A DNA stretch of 64,000 nucleotides from Ectocarpus siliculosus (taxonomy: Eukaryota; Sar; Phaeophyceae; Ectocarpales; Ectocarpaceae): assembly GCA_000310025.1 (NCBI GenBank), contig FN649758.1, positions 763,716 to 827,715 of the forward strand. Direction: 5' to 3'. The stretch's first letter is position 1, and each line of letters starts with the position of its first letter. Shown piece by piece: positions 34,801 through 44,884 of the stretch. The notes beneath the pieces are model-generated. The model was not told the DNA's origin. It did not search any database and saw only the letters and a program-made list of their open reading frames with translations. The translations under genes were made by a program, and so were the position numbers.

Positions 34801-37800
34801 CTGTAGCGCTGGGGGTGAAAAGACTCCTGCGGAGCAGGGAGGGCGGAGCCCACCCAAACCGACCTCCGGCGTAGACGACGAGTGATAGTTGAGTCCACAA
34901 GCCCGAATGAGGAAGACACCAGCGTGATCGACACCATCAATGCAATCGGGGCCGGTTGTGTCCGTGTCTTGTGCTGGTAAAGGCAGCCGCGAAAGGAAAT
35001 CCGCGTTGCCGTTTGCCGAACCTTTCCGATATTTCAGGGTGTAGGTGAAGTTGGACAGGAATTCGAGCCATCGTTGTACCCTGGCGTTGTGTTCTCCAAC
35101 CTTGCCAATGCTCTCTAAGGCTTTGTGATCTGAATAGATGATGAACTTGGTTGACCACAAATAGCCCCGAAGACGCTTAATGGCCCAAACAATGCCACCA
35201 GCTTCCAGATCCAGAACAGTCCAGTTCCGCTCCGCCGGAAGAGTAGCGCGGCTGATGTACACAATGGGTCTTACCGAGCCATCGAGTTGTTCTTGTTCCA
35301 GGGAGGCTCCAAATCCGTCAATGCACGCGTCGGAGCACAAACGGAGAGGACGGCTGTTGTCCTCGACCGCAGCCCAATCCGGGAAGACCAAAATCGGGGG
35401 ACGCGCGAGTTCGCTCAACAACGTTTTGACAACCTTGACCATGCCCGGGGTGTACTTGAAGGGGACGCCTTGTTTGAGAAGAGAGTTGAGAGGCCGCACC
35501 TTGGTGGCGAGATTCTGAAGGAATTTCCGGTAGTAGCTGAGGCCACCGAGGAGGCTCCGAAGCTGCTTAACATTCGTCGGCGGCGGCATGTGCGTGAGCG
35601 CCCTAACCTTGACGCCATCAGGGCTAACCCCAGCCGGGGAGATGGTGTGACCGAGGAAATTGGCGTGGGTTGCGCCGACACGAGCCTTTCCTGGAGACAG
35701 CTTGAGGTTGTACTGGCGCAGCCTTTTGAAAAACTCGATCATATTGAGTACGTGTCCCAGAGGTTCCTCATCGAAACAGATAACATCATCCAGATAGGCA
35801 AGCACACGCTCCAGACCGTGCACCACTCTGTTGATGACCTTGACGAACCAAGACGGGCTGGCGTTGGCTCCTTGCGGCATCCGAAGCCATTCGAACAACT
35901 GCGTGGGAGTGCAAAAGGCGGTGAGCGGGACAGTGTCTTCGTCACAAACGATCTGGTGGAAGGCCGAATTGAGATCGAAGATGGAGAACACTTTCCCGGT
36001 GTAGAGAGAATCCAAGATACCGTCCACCCGAGGGAGAGGTTGTCCATCCAAGTCCACCAGGGCGTTGAGTCGTTTGTAGTTGACGGTGATGCGAACCGAT
36101 CCGTCCTTCTTGGGGATGACGACCAGGGGAGAAGCCCAGGGAGAAGTGGAATGCTGAATGAGCCCTGCCGCCAAATACTGATCCAAAACGGCATCCACTT
36201 TCTTCTGCATTAACGGGTTAATACGATACGGGCGCGATGCGACGGGCTTCGTCCCGGCGGGGACAGAAAGAGCGAATGGCATGACGGTGCAAGAACCAAA
36301 ATCGGTTTTCGAAGTAGAGAACACGTCGGAATACTCAACAAGGGCGTCGGCAAAACGATCAATAGCCTCCGGTGTCCATCCCGGGTTGTGAAGATCGAAA
36401 GCGATGTCGTGCATATGTGCGGGCAGCCTAGCCCACAATCGCAGAAAACTGGAGCGCTGGGCCTCGGAGAAGCGGTCAAGCAGTTCTTGTGGAGGCGGCT
36501 TCGGAGGAGGCGGGGCGGAGGCTGGGTCCGGAGAGCGGCGAGTCCCGGACTTGGGGCCAACGGCGTTGACCCGATGCGGTGATGTAGAGGATGGGGGGGC
36601 GGTGGGAGTCGAAGAAGGAGCCGCCTTCAGAGTTTCTACCGGTACTCGTAATAGCGGTGCAGCAGACACGCCAAGAACGTCGCCCGGCTCCAATTCGGCA
36701 CAACCTGCAAGGGGAATACGCTGAAGACCATTGGAAACAAATGCATCGGGGGACGAAAGTGCACCCACTTCAGGTCGGAACGATACGAGATATTCGCCGA
36801 TCAGCGCAGGCATGCCCGAAGAACGGACGAGGTCCTCCTCAACAAGGGCCGGCTCCGGCCCCAAGGAAATGCCCGAGCTCCCTGCATATTCGAGGTGAAA
36901 CGAAGAGGCAGGAGCGTCGTCGTGCGTAGCGTAAACACACGCGCCAGCGGTGAAACGTGGAGAGAGCGTGAGCTCGCCCATAACCCGGCCGTCCGGTCCA
37001 GGGTGGGGGAGGGTGGTGAACACTCGAGAGTTGAACCGCATCCAGCTATCGCGACCCAGAAGCACGGCGTGCCCCATGGCGGCATCTGGAACAACGCAGG
37101 CCCAGACCGCCAACGAAGCGGTAGCTCGAGCTCCATGAAGAAAATTAACGTTGAGACGAACTGACCGAGTGGTCACAAGGGCGGGTCCATCACCAAACCC
37201 ACCCCAACGACGAGAGGGAGAAACACGAACGCTGCCAGCTGTCAAGGCTTCAGCAGCTATCATGGCGGTGACCACGGAGTCGGACACAAAAGACGCAGGA
37301 GATCCAGAGTCCAGCAGCGCCACTCGCGCGAGTTGAGAAGTGGCTGTAGGTCCTCCATGCAGCAGAACCCGGGTGGTGTAAGAGTCCGAGTCCAACAGGA
37401 GCGTGCCGCCGACCAGATCGGGCCCGTGTTCCAGAAGAGGAGGTTGGTCTGCACAAGCGGAGGTCGAGGCCACCAGATGAACACCAGGAGCATGGTCCCC
37501 CGGAGCGTCCAAATGGAGACAGGCTGGGTCTTCACCCCGGTCCTCCCGTGACGACGAACCTGCCGCGGTAGCAACCTCGTGGATGCGTCTACGGCCCTGT
37601 GGAGGAGGCTGCGAAATGGGAGGTGCGGGAGAAGTGGAGGCGGGGAGAGCTTCGCCAGACAGGGGACGATCACGCAAAAGGCGCCGAACTTCCATCAAAG
37701 CTTTTCCCAACAAGTTTTTACCGCTAGACGCCCACTTGGATGAAACGCTAGCCTCCGGAAAGCATGCAGACATGCCGATACCCCAAACGCGATCGAAGGG

Positions 37801-39027
37801 GCTGGCTTCCGCAAGGAGGCGGGTACCCGTCTCCAGTAAATGTTGTTTCATGTCGTGGTTTTGAGCGAATTTGGCATACGACCCCGTAAGCACGATCTCT
37901 TCTCGACGACGCTCCCATTCAGCATAGTCAAAAGGACGTACGTTACGACCCAAGTACTTGTGTGTCTTAGGATCTGGTGCAGCCATGATTTTGTCATACG
38001 ACGTCATATCCCCAAACAACTTCGCTTTTTCAGACATCAGAAATTGCTCACCACATGAATAACGTACCCCCAGTACGTCAAAAGCCGAGGGAGTCTATTG
38101 CGAGAACACAGACGGAGGTTTCCAGAAGAGGAGGACGTCATCCGAAACGTACTCGCATTTGTCATCAAACGGCGGAGCCGGTGCAGGGCGCAGAGGCAAA
38201 GAGCGGGCACCAGGCACGGGCGGGGGTGGGCCAAGCGGACGGGTCCTCATCTCCGACGGGGAGGACCCAGAAAGCGAGGGAGGAGCGGGCGAAGTCGCTC
38301 CGGTCCATGATCCGGAGGGCGGCCTACGGGCGGCGGCTCCGGCGAGGTCAATGTTAGCAGAGGCCATTCGGCTATTAGAGACCTGTTCGTTAGGAGAAGT
38401 CTTTCCTGCGGCAGACGGATATGTGTGAATGGACGCAGGGCGCTCTGGACTACTCCCCCGTGACAAAGGAGCCGAACCTTCCACAGAACGGTGGGCACTA
38501 CCATCCGATCCCGATGGCAGTGGTGCAGTCAGCACGTTGTGGGCAGCAGAGGAAGACGCATTCGTATCAGGTGCTGCCACACGGGGGCAGCGGACGGTCG
38601 AAGACAACGAAAGCTGCGAGAGAGAAGGAGAATCGACGGGGTCCCCGACGAGTGTAGAAGAAGGCTCGTGTGCTATCCGAGAAGAGGCCCGGCTGACAAC
38701 ACCAGGAGAGTCTTGGCGAACAGTAGTAGACGAGGTTCTTGTTCCTTCTGTAACCCGAGACAGCGAGGTGAGCAGGGGTGAACCACTCGACGTCTGACCT
38801 CCCTGTCGCCCACACCACAAAGGTTGTGCCGGAGTGGGGTTGTCATGTCCAATACCAGCAGACGATGAGGTGGGTGACGAGGAGGCGGGCCGAGAAACTA
38901 GATGTGATTTGGGGGCGTGGGGAGTATCCAAAGAAGTAGGCTGTACACGAACATCCTGGGAAACTCCAAAAGGGTGCACGGTGGTTGCTAGTGACGGCAG
39001 TACCGGCTGAACTCCGCCATCGGCATG
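31897..39027 (-). CDS. pol: Pol polyprotein: linker-NADAR-protease-RT-RNase H-integrase-chromodomain-Tudor-like
   Basis: One frame, open from the Gag stop to 31897 except for a TAG at 38095. Residues below are numbered from the Met at 38037. After the NADAR domain, the aspartic protease has LLDSGSPAS (Asp243). RT has NYKRLN, FDLNSAFHQI and the catalytic YLDD (Asp750-751). RNase H has LCSDACIDGFG (Asp903). Integrase has a zinc-binding H..H..CLVC segment (about 1425-1470) and catalytic Asp1493, Asp1555 and Glu1591 at DD35E spacing. GPY/F has WTGPYKVL. A chromodomain-like segment (about 1845-1900) includes YISGHQLVRGR and SWERESDL. A Tudor/SH3-like segment (about 1955-2000) includes LWYKARDGLWWTGRIG. 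The chromodomain and Tudor-like parts would guide integration to modified chromatin. Confidence 0.92.
37669..38154 (-). other. NADAR (YbiA/DUF1768-like) domain within Pol
   Basis: The segment spans the whole NADAR fold. The first strand is VLLFWKPPSVFS. Then come YSCGEQFLMSEKAKLFGD with the conserved Glu, HKYLGRNVRPFDYAEW, IVLTGSYAKFAQN, LLETGTRLLAEASPFDRVWG and the C-terminal GKNLLGKALMEVR. Family members hydrolyse N-glycosidic bonds: YbiA-type proteins act on riboflavin-pathway intermediates, and other NADAR proteins are reported to remove ADP-ribose from guanine. The key residues I can see are kept. A TAG at 38095-38097 replaces the codon where this family usually has Trp (FSxW). The domain lies between the Ser/Pro-rich linker and the protease in the same frame, so it belongs to the element and is not a chance neighbour. 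Confidence 0.88.
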
Positions 39028-39723
39028 TCATTTCTTACCCTTCCAGCCCCTCTTAGCCGAAGTGGAAGCCTCCGATGAGGATTCTGTGTGCGAGGACTGT
39101 TTCATGTCCGATGTGTCAGATGAACGGCGGGCGCGTCCCGAGGAGTGAGCACGGGGTGGGTTGCGTCCTGTAGGTCGTCTATACGAGGTCATGCGCTTTT
39201 TCCACCGACTCCAAAGTGCGGGATCTTTTTCCATGCAGAGCTTGATGTCATTGTTAAGCAGGCCTGTGGCGTTAATGAACCCACGAGTACAGGATTTGAA
39301 GGAGTGGTCTTCCCCTAAGCAGTTGAGGCACTTGCCCTTGTACAGCCGAAGCGCGTTGCGACGGTCTTCAGCCGAGACCAAGGGGGTGGTGAACAATGGC
39401 GGATCATTCTTGGTTAGAGCCATCTCACTAGCGACGTTGTATACCTCTGGAAAGTGTCCTTGCAGCGGCCAGTCGCTGTAGTGCAACAGAAAAGGGTCTC
39501 GATCATCATAAGGTAGAGGGTCAACACTCATCACCGCAGCCGAAGAACCTGGACTCCACGAAGGGGTCACCGACGACCGCAACGCCGAAGAAGCTACAGC
39601 ACGCGAAACAGCAGACGAACTCCGAGCATTCGTGGAAGACACCGAAAAAAAATCGTCACCATGTACCGCCGGCGTGTGCGCGAATGCACGCTTGCCAACA
39701 CATCCCACATATCGTCCAAACAC
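39028..39723 (-). CDS. gag: Gag C-terminal part with zinc knuckle (nucleocapsid)
   Basis: Contains CLNCLGEDHSFKSC (plus-strand about 39293-39345), a Cys-x2-Cys-x4-His-x4-Cys zinc knuckle that binds the element RNA. A basic tail ending KGWKGKK precedes a TGA at 39028-39030. The frame is the same as Pol and is one base off the capsid frame upstream; the two overlap at 39594-39723, where an 8-T run (plus-strand A8 at 39645-39652) lies. Confidence 0.85.
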   Translation of the reverse strand: MFGRYVGCVGKRAFAHTPAVHGDDFFSVSSTNARSSSAVSRAVASSALRSSVTPSWSPGSSAAVMSVDPLPYDDRDPFLLHYSDWPLQGHFPEVYNVASEMALTKNDPPLFTTPLVSAEDRRNALRLYKGKCLNCLGEDHSFKSCTRGFINATGLLNNDIKLCMEKDPALWSRWKKRMTSYRRPTGRNPPRAHSSGRARRSSDTSDMKQSSHTESSSEASTSAKRGWKGKK

Positions 39724-40455
39724 GAAGCATGTCGCCCAAAAGGGGCTTCCATGGAGAGCTGCTCACCCTTGTACACCTGTCCAGACACTACGGGAAACTG
39801 CTTCAACATGGAGTCGCGAACAGCTATCTGCACTTGTGCATCCGAAGGCTTGAACGCGTGATGAGAAACCATGACAGTCATGGCCAGAGCCTTATAGCGA
39901 CGAATATATTCTCCGTACGTCTCGCCGGTGGACACGCCAAAACTACGAAGGCGATCGATCCCCGAGCTCTTGTCTTGAGTGTCCCAGGCGGCCGCCAATT
40001 TCTGGATGAAGAACGCGTACGTCGAGGGCCCGGCCGGTTCCTTGCGCAGATGGTTTTCTACCTGTTGGAAAGTGGCATCAAGAAATTCCAGCGTGGCACG
40101 GTTGGTGGTTTGACCTTCAACGACAGCAGCACGAACACGTTTGCGCAACAACGGAAGCCATCCTGCGACCCAGGTGGAGGAAGCGAAAGTCTGCTTGCGT
40201 TTGACGTCGCTTTTGTTGAGGATCTCGGTGACCACGCCCTTGCAGCTAGACGCGAAACGAGCAAATTCATCAGGATCAGAACCAAGGGGCAAGCGTGTGA
40301 CACTATCAAGTTGTTCCGGCTTCAGCTTGTCCATCTTGTCTTGAATGCGGATGGTGTCGGCCTCCGCTGCAGCGGCGTCCGCAGCGTCCAAAGCCTCCTG
40401 CCTCGTCCTCGCCCCCGTGGAAGACAAAGGCAAGCTAGCATCATCCTGAGGCAAC
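39594..40455 (-). CDS. gag: Gag capsid region
   Basis: Helical region with capsid-like features: FLDATFQQVENHLRKE, then STYAFFIQKLAAAW, TGETYGEYIRRYKALAM and VQIAVRDSMLKQFP. These resemble the retrotransposon Gag pattern (ETYGEY.RRY.AL). It would form the particle shell. Its frame matches the upstream Gag segment (41166-43507) exactly once the 620-bp R600-plus-duplication unit is discounted, so both were one gene before that insertion. Confidence 0.82.
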
Positions 40456-40544
40456 GGCGATGTCGCGTTGGCCGGTGACGCCATGACGTGGCCAGTCGCC
40501 GGGCGAGGATCGATCAGGATAGACGTACGCGGGAGGGGGGGGGG
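40456..40544. repeat. Left copy of the 89-bp target duplication
   Basis: Identical to 41076-41164 apart from the length of the terminal G run (12 against 10 G). It ends GTACGCGGGAGGGGG, where the R600 insertion begins. Confidence 0.92.
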
Positions 40545-40546
40545 GG

Positions 40547-41069
40547 TGTACTCATAGTCGTGCATGCCGTAGTCGTTTGACCATTGACCTCGCATCCCTA
40601 CAAAGCCGGGACGGAGCACGCCGGGTTCTCACCGGACCAGGCTCTCACATCACCAAGCGCGAAGCGCCGTGAGGTATTTGGCGAGTCGCATGAAGGGTGA
40701 GCTGCATCCTGCAAAGGGTGTTCGGCATCTTGTGCTTACTTCCTTGCGTACGGATGACAGCTACGTATGACTTAATTTATTTTCTGGTGCTTTCACTTCC
40801 AGAGACAGTTGTAAGCACTGTGTAACTGCCTCGAGGAAGCTTGACCATTTTAACACAACGTGGTGCGATCATCCCCCGTTGCGCGGAGTGAGGTTTCTCG
40901 ACCCCGCACAACATGATCTAGTCGACCACCATTATGGTTACCGCCAAAAAAAAACAGAGGTAAAAAAAAAAGACGGTAACCTGGTTGCCGAGTTCACGAA
41001 GTGAATTGGCTTGTTTTACAACGTCGTTGCCAATCGACGAAAACCCAATCCCGATGGCAAACACCGAGT
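40547..41069 (-). mobile_element. R600 retroposon inserted in gag
   Basis: About 523 bp matching R600 at 50347-50933 in the opposite orientation. The minus-strand sense reads GGTGTTTGCCATCGGGATTG ... GACTATGAGTAC. It has one copy of the 5' unit, where the other full copies have two. G runs lie at both junctions. A long direct repeat flanks it (40456-40544 and 41076-41164). Its insertion cuts Gag into two ORFs. Confidence 0.9.
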
Positions 41070-41075
41070 GGGGGG

Positions 41076-41164
41076 GGCGATGTCGCGTTGGCCGGTGACG
41101 CCATGACGTGGCCAGTCGCCGGGCGAGGATCGATCAGGATAGACGTACGCGGGAGGGGGGGGGG
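41076..41164. repeat. Right copy of the 89-bp target duplication
   Basis: Matches 40456-40544 at an offset of 620 bp. Both copies encode the same Gag peptide, PRTSILIDPRPATGHVMAS. Confidence 0.92.
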
Positions 41165-41307
41165 CACCACCAAAGGCTGTTGTAGCAGAGCTGGGGCGGT
41201 CGACGCTGATGGCACCACCAAAGTCTGTTGCGGCAAAGCTGGGACGGTCGACGCTGATGACACCACCAAAGGCTGTTGCGGCAGAGCTGGGGCGGCCGGC
41301 GCTGATG
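41164..41307 (-). repeat. 48-bp coding tandem repeat in Gag, three units
   Basis: Three 48-bp units encode a 16-residue repeat of the form APALPQQPLVVPSAST. It lies in the Pro/Ser-rich linker just before the R600 insertion site. Confidence 0.88.
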
Positions 41308-43507
41308 ACGATGACACTGCCATGGCCCTGGCAGCCGCCTCATCGTGAACCTCGTACCCTGAACGAACTCCCGAGGAACTCGAAGCATGGTCTTGCAGTG
41401 GTGCCAAATGCGCCCGCGACGAAAAGGGTGGGGCAGAAGGTGGCATGCTAGGGGCGTTCGAGGGCACAGAAGGTGGTACATTCGAGTCGGCAGCAGCATC
41501 CACAACTTGGCCAGGCGTTTGCGCGCGCAGGAGAGTGAGCACTTGTTCCAACAGCATTTCAGTACGGGAAGCCGAAGTTGAGGCGTGTGATGCAGCATTG
41601 CGTGGTGAACCAACCCGTTCGTCCAAAAGCAAGGAAGATGTGGGCTGATCTACCACGGTGCGTGTAGGGGCATGGCTTTTAACCGCGGCGGAATGTTCAC
41701 GAAGTTGCATGTTGGCAAGTTTGAACGCCAAAGTAGACACGGGCGGCGGTCCTACATCAGCGGGGGGAAGCAAAACCGGTGGCGAAGAACAGAGTGAACC
41801 ATCTTCTGAGGCAGTCTTACGTTCCCCCAACAGCCCAGAACTACGAAAATCACACCGATCATACTGCACTTGCCTGCGACCCCGACCTGACTTCCGTCGC
41901 CCTTTGCCCCCTCGACCGCTGTCCGAGCTGGTCGCCCTGCTGTTGCCCCCGCTCCTCGTCGGACTCCGGCTGCGGCTACGCCTACGCGAAGGCGTGTTGC
42001 TCCCGCGGCGGTCGCTGCTCCGGCTGCAACCACGCCGAGACGAAGGTGCGTGACGTGGCTGGCGGTCGGTGCTCCGGCTCCGGCTCCGGCTCTCGCGGTG
42101 TCGACGCTTGGACGAAGATTCCGCGTACCCCCGCCCGCCATCTTCAACACCCGGCCCTCGCGAAGTGCGCTCGGCCGTCCCGCTCTTGGCCGTGGGGGCT
42201 TGATCACCCCAACGGCTCCTCCGGCTGGTGGAGGCAGGAGCCGCCGACAGACTGTAGTCCTTGGTCCCTCCGGAACCATACGCACGGCTTGCAGAATCCT
42301 GCTGTGGGAGCTGCAGATCATGCTGAAAATCTTCGTTGGTTGCAGTACGAGCTAGCGGCAACCGAATTCCCCCATTGTGCACCACCACCGCGGTTCCCTG
42401 GGGACCCTCGGTGAAGGAAGCCCTACGGAGAGCAGACACTAACCGAAACACACTCTGTCGTAAGGACGGTTCAAGCTGGTCGAGGAACGGACTCGATACA
42501 AGATGTGCAAAACCAAGGTCTGTATAAGAGTCAGGACAGCGGTCACGCACAATTTGTTGGAGGCCAGCAAAAAGGGCACTAGTTCGGTCAGCATCATGGA
42601 AGGTGATCACATCTGTGGGCGTGGAAAGGGGGCGGGACAGGAACGCTGTGTCTTCTGCGTGAAACCTGTACTCCTCGGCTTCGTCGTCCGACGCGCCATC
42701 GGCATCCCCGGCCGGCCCACCCAGCGTCACAGAAACCTGGGGAGCAGCAGCCACTTCCGGAGCCGCCTGGGGCGTGGGAGGGGGCACGACACGACGATGG
42801 GCGGGTCGCGAAAGCAAAGTTGAAGCTTGCGGCCGGTGCCCGAGGTCCTCCAGCCGTGATCGGAGCGCCCCCTGCTTCGCCCTAGCAGCCCGGACATACT
42901 CCTCGCGCGCCGCTAGTTCCGCTTTCTTCTGTGCAGCAGCCCGAGCAGCCTCACGCTCCTCCTCCTGCTTCCTCGCAGCCTCCGCCAGAGCAGCCTGACG
43001 CTCCTCCTCCTGCCTCCTCGCAGCTTCCGCCAGAGCAGCCTGACGCTCCTCCTCCTGCTTCCTCGCATCATCCGCCAGAGCAGCCTCACGCTCTTCCAGC
43101 AGCTTCCGCTCTTCCGCCGCCGCTACCTCGCTAGCCAGACCGCGGTGCCACATCTCGGTCAATTCTTGAAAGGCGGCGAACTCATCTTGCGACAAGTGCA
43201 TCACCATGTCTTCCTGCGGGAGCGAGAAAGGGCGAGCGCAAATGGGGGAACCAGGAGACAAACGAGCTGCCCTGACCACGTCGCGCAGGGAGATCCGTCC
43301 AGCGGTGTACGCCTGTTCCAGGTCCGCCGGATCCGCCGTGGCGATGTTGTACCTCAGGTCATCAGCTGTGGACGCGCCTGGAGTGGACTCGCTCTCGTCG
43401 CCCATCCCGGCCCCTGCAATCAGCTCCACGGTGGACGGCTCGCCCTCGGCCTCGTAATCGAGGATTTCCTCATTGCCGTCCATCCTTTCCACATGGCCGC
43501 TGGACAT
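41166..43507 (-). CDS. gag: Gag N-terminal region with coiled coil and Arg/Ser-rich segment
   Basis: The frame is open from far upstream (44083). I place the start at the ATG at 43505-43507, because the sequence after it (SSGHVERMDGNEEILDYEAE) is acidic and protein-like whereas upstream is leader. A charged coiled coil of repeated QEEERQAALAEAA units lies at about 42930-43110. A folded-looking segment follows (about 42400-42700), then an Arg/Ser-rich block (about 41890-42060) resembling SR-type RNA-binding regions, then Pro/Ser linkers. The gene continued into the capsid region before R600 split it. It is long for a Ty3/Gypsy Gag. Confidence 0.75.
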
Positions 43508-44568
43508 GGTGTTTTCTTTTTTCAAAAAGACAGGGCCAGAGGAGGGGCAGCTACTATCGATTTTTACAAGTGCAGAACGGCCAGCAACAGCAGATGTGTC
43601 TCCCCCAACCACTGTTGCGACAGTAGAACCGATTGCAGCGGAAACAGTAAAACGGGGCGTAATCGCGGTAGAAGCAAGCCGAGGTCCATGCGAAAAACGG
43701 AGATACCCACAGGATAGCATACGCCCGGTGATAAAAGCTTGATGTACACGAGGTTGAAGCGGATCCAACCAAGCAGAAAAGGCGTCCAAAATCACACCAT
43801 GCCACGCATACACAGCAGTGGAAGCTAGCACAAAAGGACCGGTATTAAATGGAGACACGAGATTGTCCGACCAAAACACACGCAGAGCAGCACGGCGTTC
43901 CTCCGCAACGGGTGCCGAAGTGCGAGCAAAGACCGCTGTGGGTTTGCGCTGTTGAAAGGTTTCCAATTCGAATGCCTTGAGGGTGAATGATGCTCCAAAA
44001 AAAATTCCATGTGATTGCGAAAAATGGAGGGAAGGCTGGTGGGGCGGCTGACACCCAATTTGTGTGCACACAATGCTCTCCACGTCGAAACAAGCGGAGT
44101 CAAATCGGAGAGCACCACAGGGAAATCCGCGGACATCGGCCGGTACGCCGGCATGAATGCAGTGGAAGTGGTAGCGGACGCGGGAAGCATGCTATCGTCT
44201 CGAGTCCCGCTACACAAAGACAGCAACTCCGGTTGCTTCATGCAAAGCGTGTCCGCCACCGAAATAACTTCATGGACCGCCGATGCAGACAAAATAGCTT
44301 GGGAGGGGCGGCGAGCGTAGGAAAAATCACCTACAACATCGCGATGACCGCCGAGACGCGTATCCTTCGCAAGGTCCCAGTCCCTCGGGCGCTTAGCGAA
44401 AGCATCGCAAGCCAGCATCCTCTACAAGAGAAGAAGCAGAGAAGGCTAAGTCTAGAATCTCGTGGGTGGTGAGACCAAATAACAAACAACCCCGTGATTA
44501 TGAAGAAAGCGTGACAACAACACACAGCAGTGTGGAGGCCGCGTCCAGCACCCGCTTACCGTGTAATG

Positions 44569-44596
44569 CCAGCTGACGCCAAGTTTAAAGGAGGGG
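44569..44596. repeat. Internal copy of the LTR-edge plus primer-site joint
   Basis: A 28-bp exact repeat of 44868-44895 (CCAGCTGACGCCAAGTTTAA...GGGG), which spans the inner edge of the 5' LTR and the candidate primer-binding site. The 88-91 bp that follow end in CCTCCTTA (about 44675), the same terminal motif the LTRs use. This looks like a small LTR-like segment nested in the leader. Confidence 0.7.
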
Positions 44597-44867
44597 CTGA
44601 CGCCATGTGCGAAGGTGTACCGATTCTGGTAAAAGTCAATCGACGGATACCCTGCGAATCGGGTCCTCCTTAACACTCTCCACCCACAGAATTTACCCTC
44701 AACTGGGAACCTCTTGTGGCCAGGACGGGTAATTCGATGGAAGTGTCACAAGGTTCTTTATAGGATCGATTCCAAGAGGTGTTCTCAGGACTGACACACA
44801 TGGTGTCCATGGGAAAATGTCCAAGTCAGGAGAAAAAACGTGCACCCAAGGAGATTCGAACCAGTAT

Positions 44868-44880
44868 CCAGCTGACGCCA
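44868..44880 (-). promoter_or_regulatory. Candidate primer-binding site
   Basis: Element-strand TGGCGTCAGCTGG begins four bases inside the 5' LTR. TGG complements the CCA end of a tRNA, as in most LTR elements. I cannot name the tRNA. Confidence 0.45.
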
Positions 44881-44884
44881 AGTT

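Larger units (their letters stand above)
43508..44884 (-). other. 5' leader of the NADAR retroelement
   Basis: About 1.4 kb between the 5' LTR and the proposed Gag start. It holds the candidate primer-binding site at 44868-44880 and a second exact copy of the 28-bp joint sequence at 44569-44596. An open frame crosses part of it (to 44083) but looks less protein-like. Confidence 0.55.

Noticed and set aside
34227..34940. 237-residue minus-strand frame inside Pol
   Set aside because: A shadow of the Pro/Ser-rich spacer between RNase H and integrase in the real Pol frame.
35287..36213. 308-residue plus-strand frame
   Set aside because: Antisense shadow of the RT and RNase H domains; the YLDD and protease motifs are on the minus strand.
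44850..44870. tRNA gene (GATTCGAACC motif)
   Set aside because: TTCGAA is palindromic, the flanking bases do not form a T stem, and no acceptor stem or anticodon arm is found. The site is next to the retroelement primer site.
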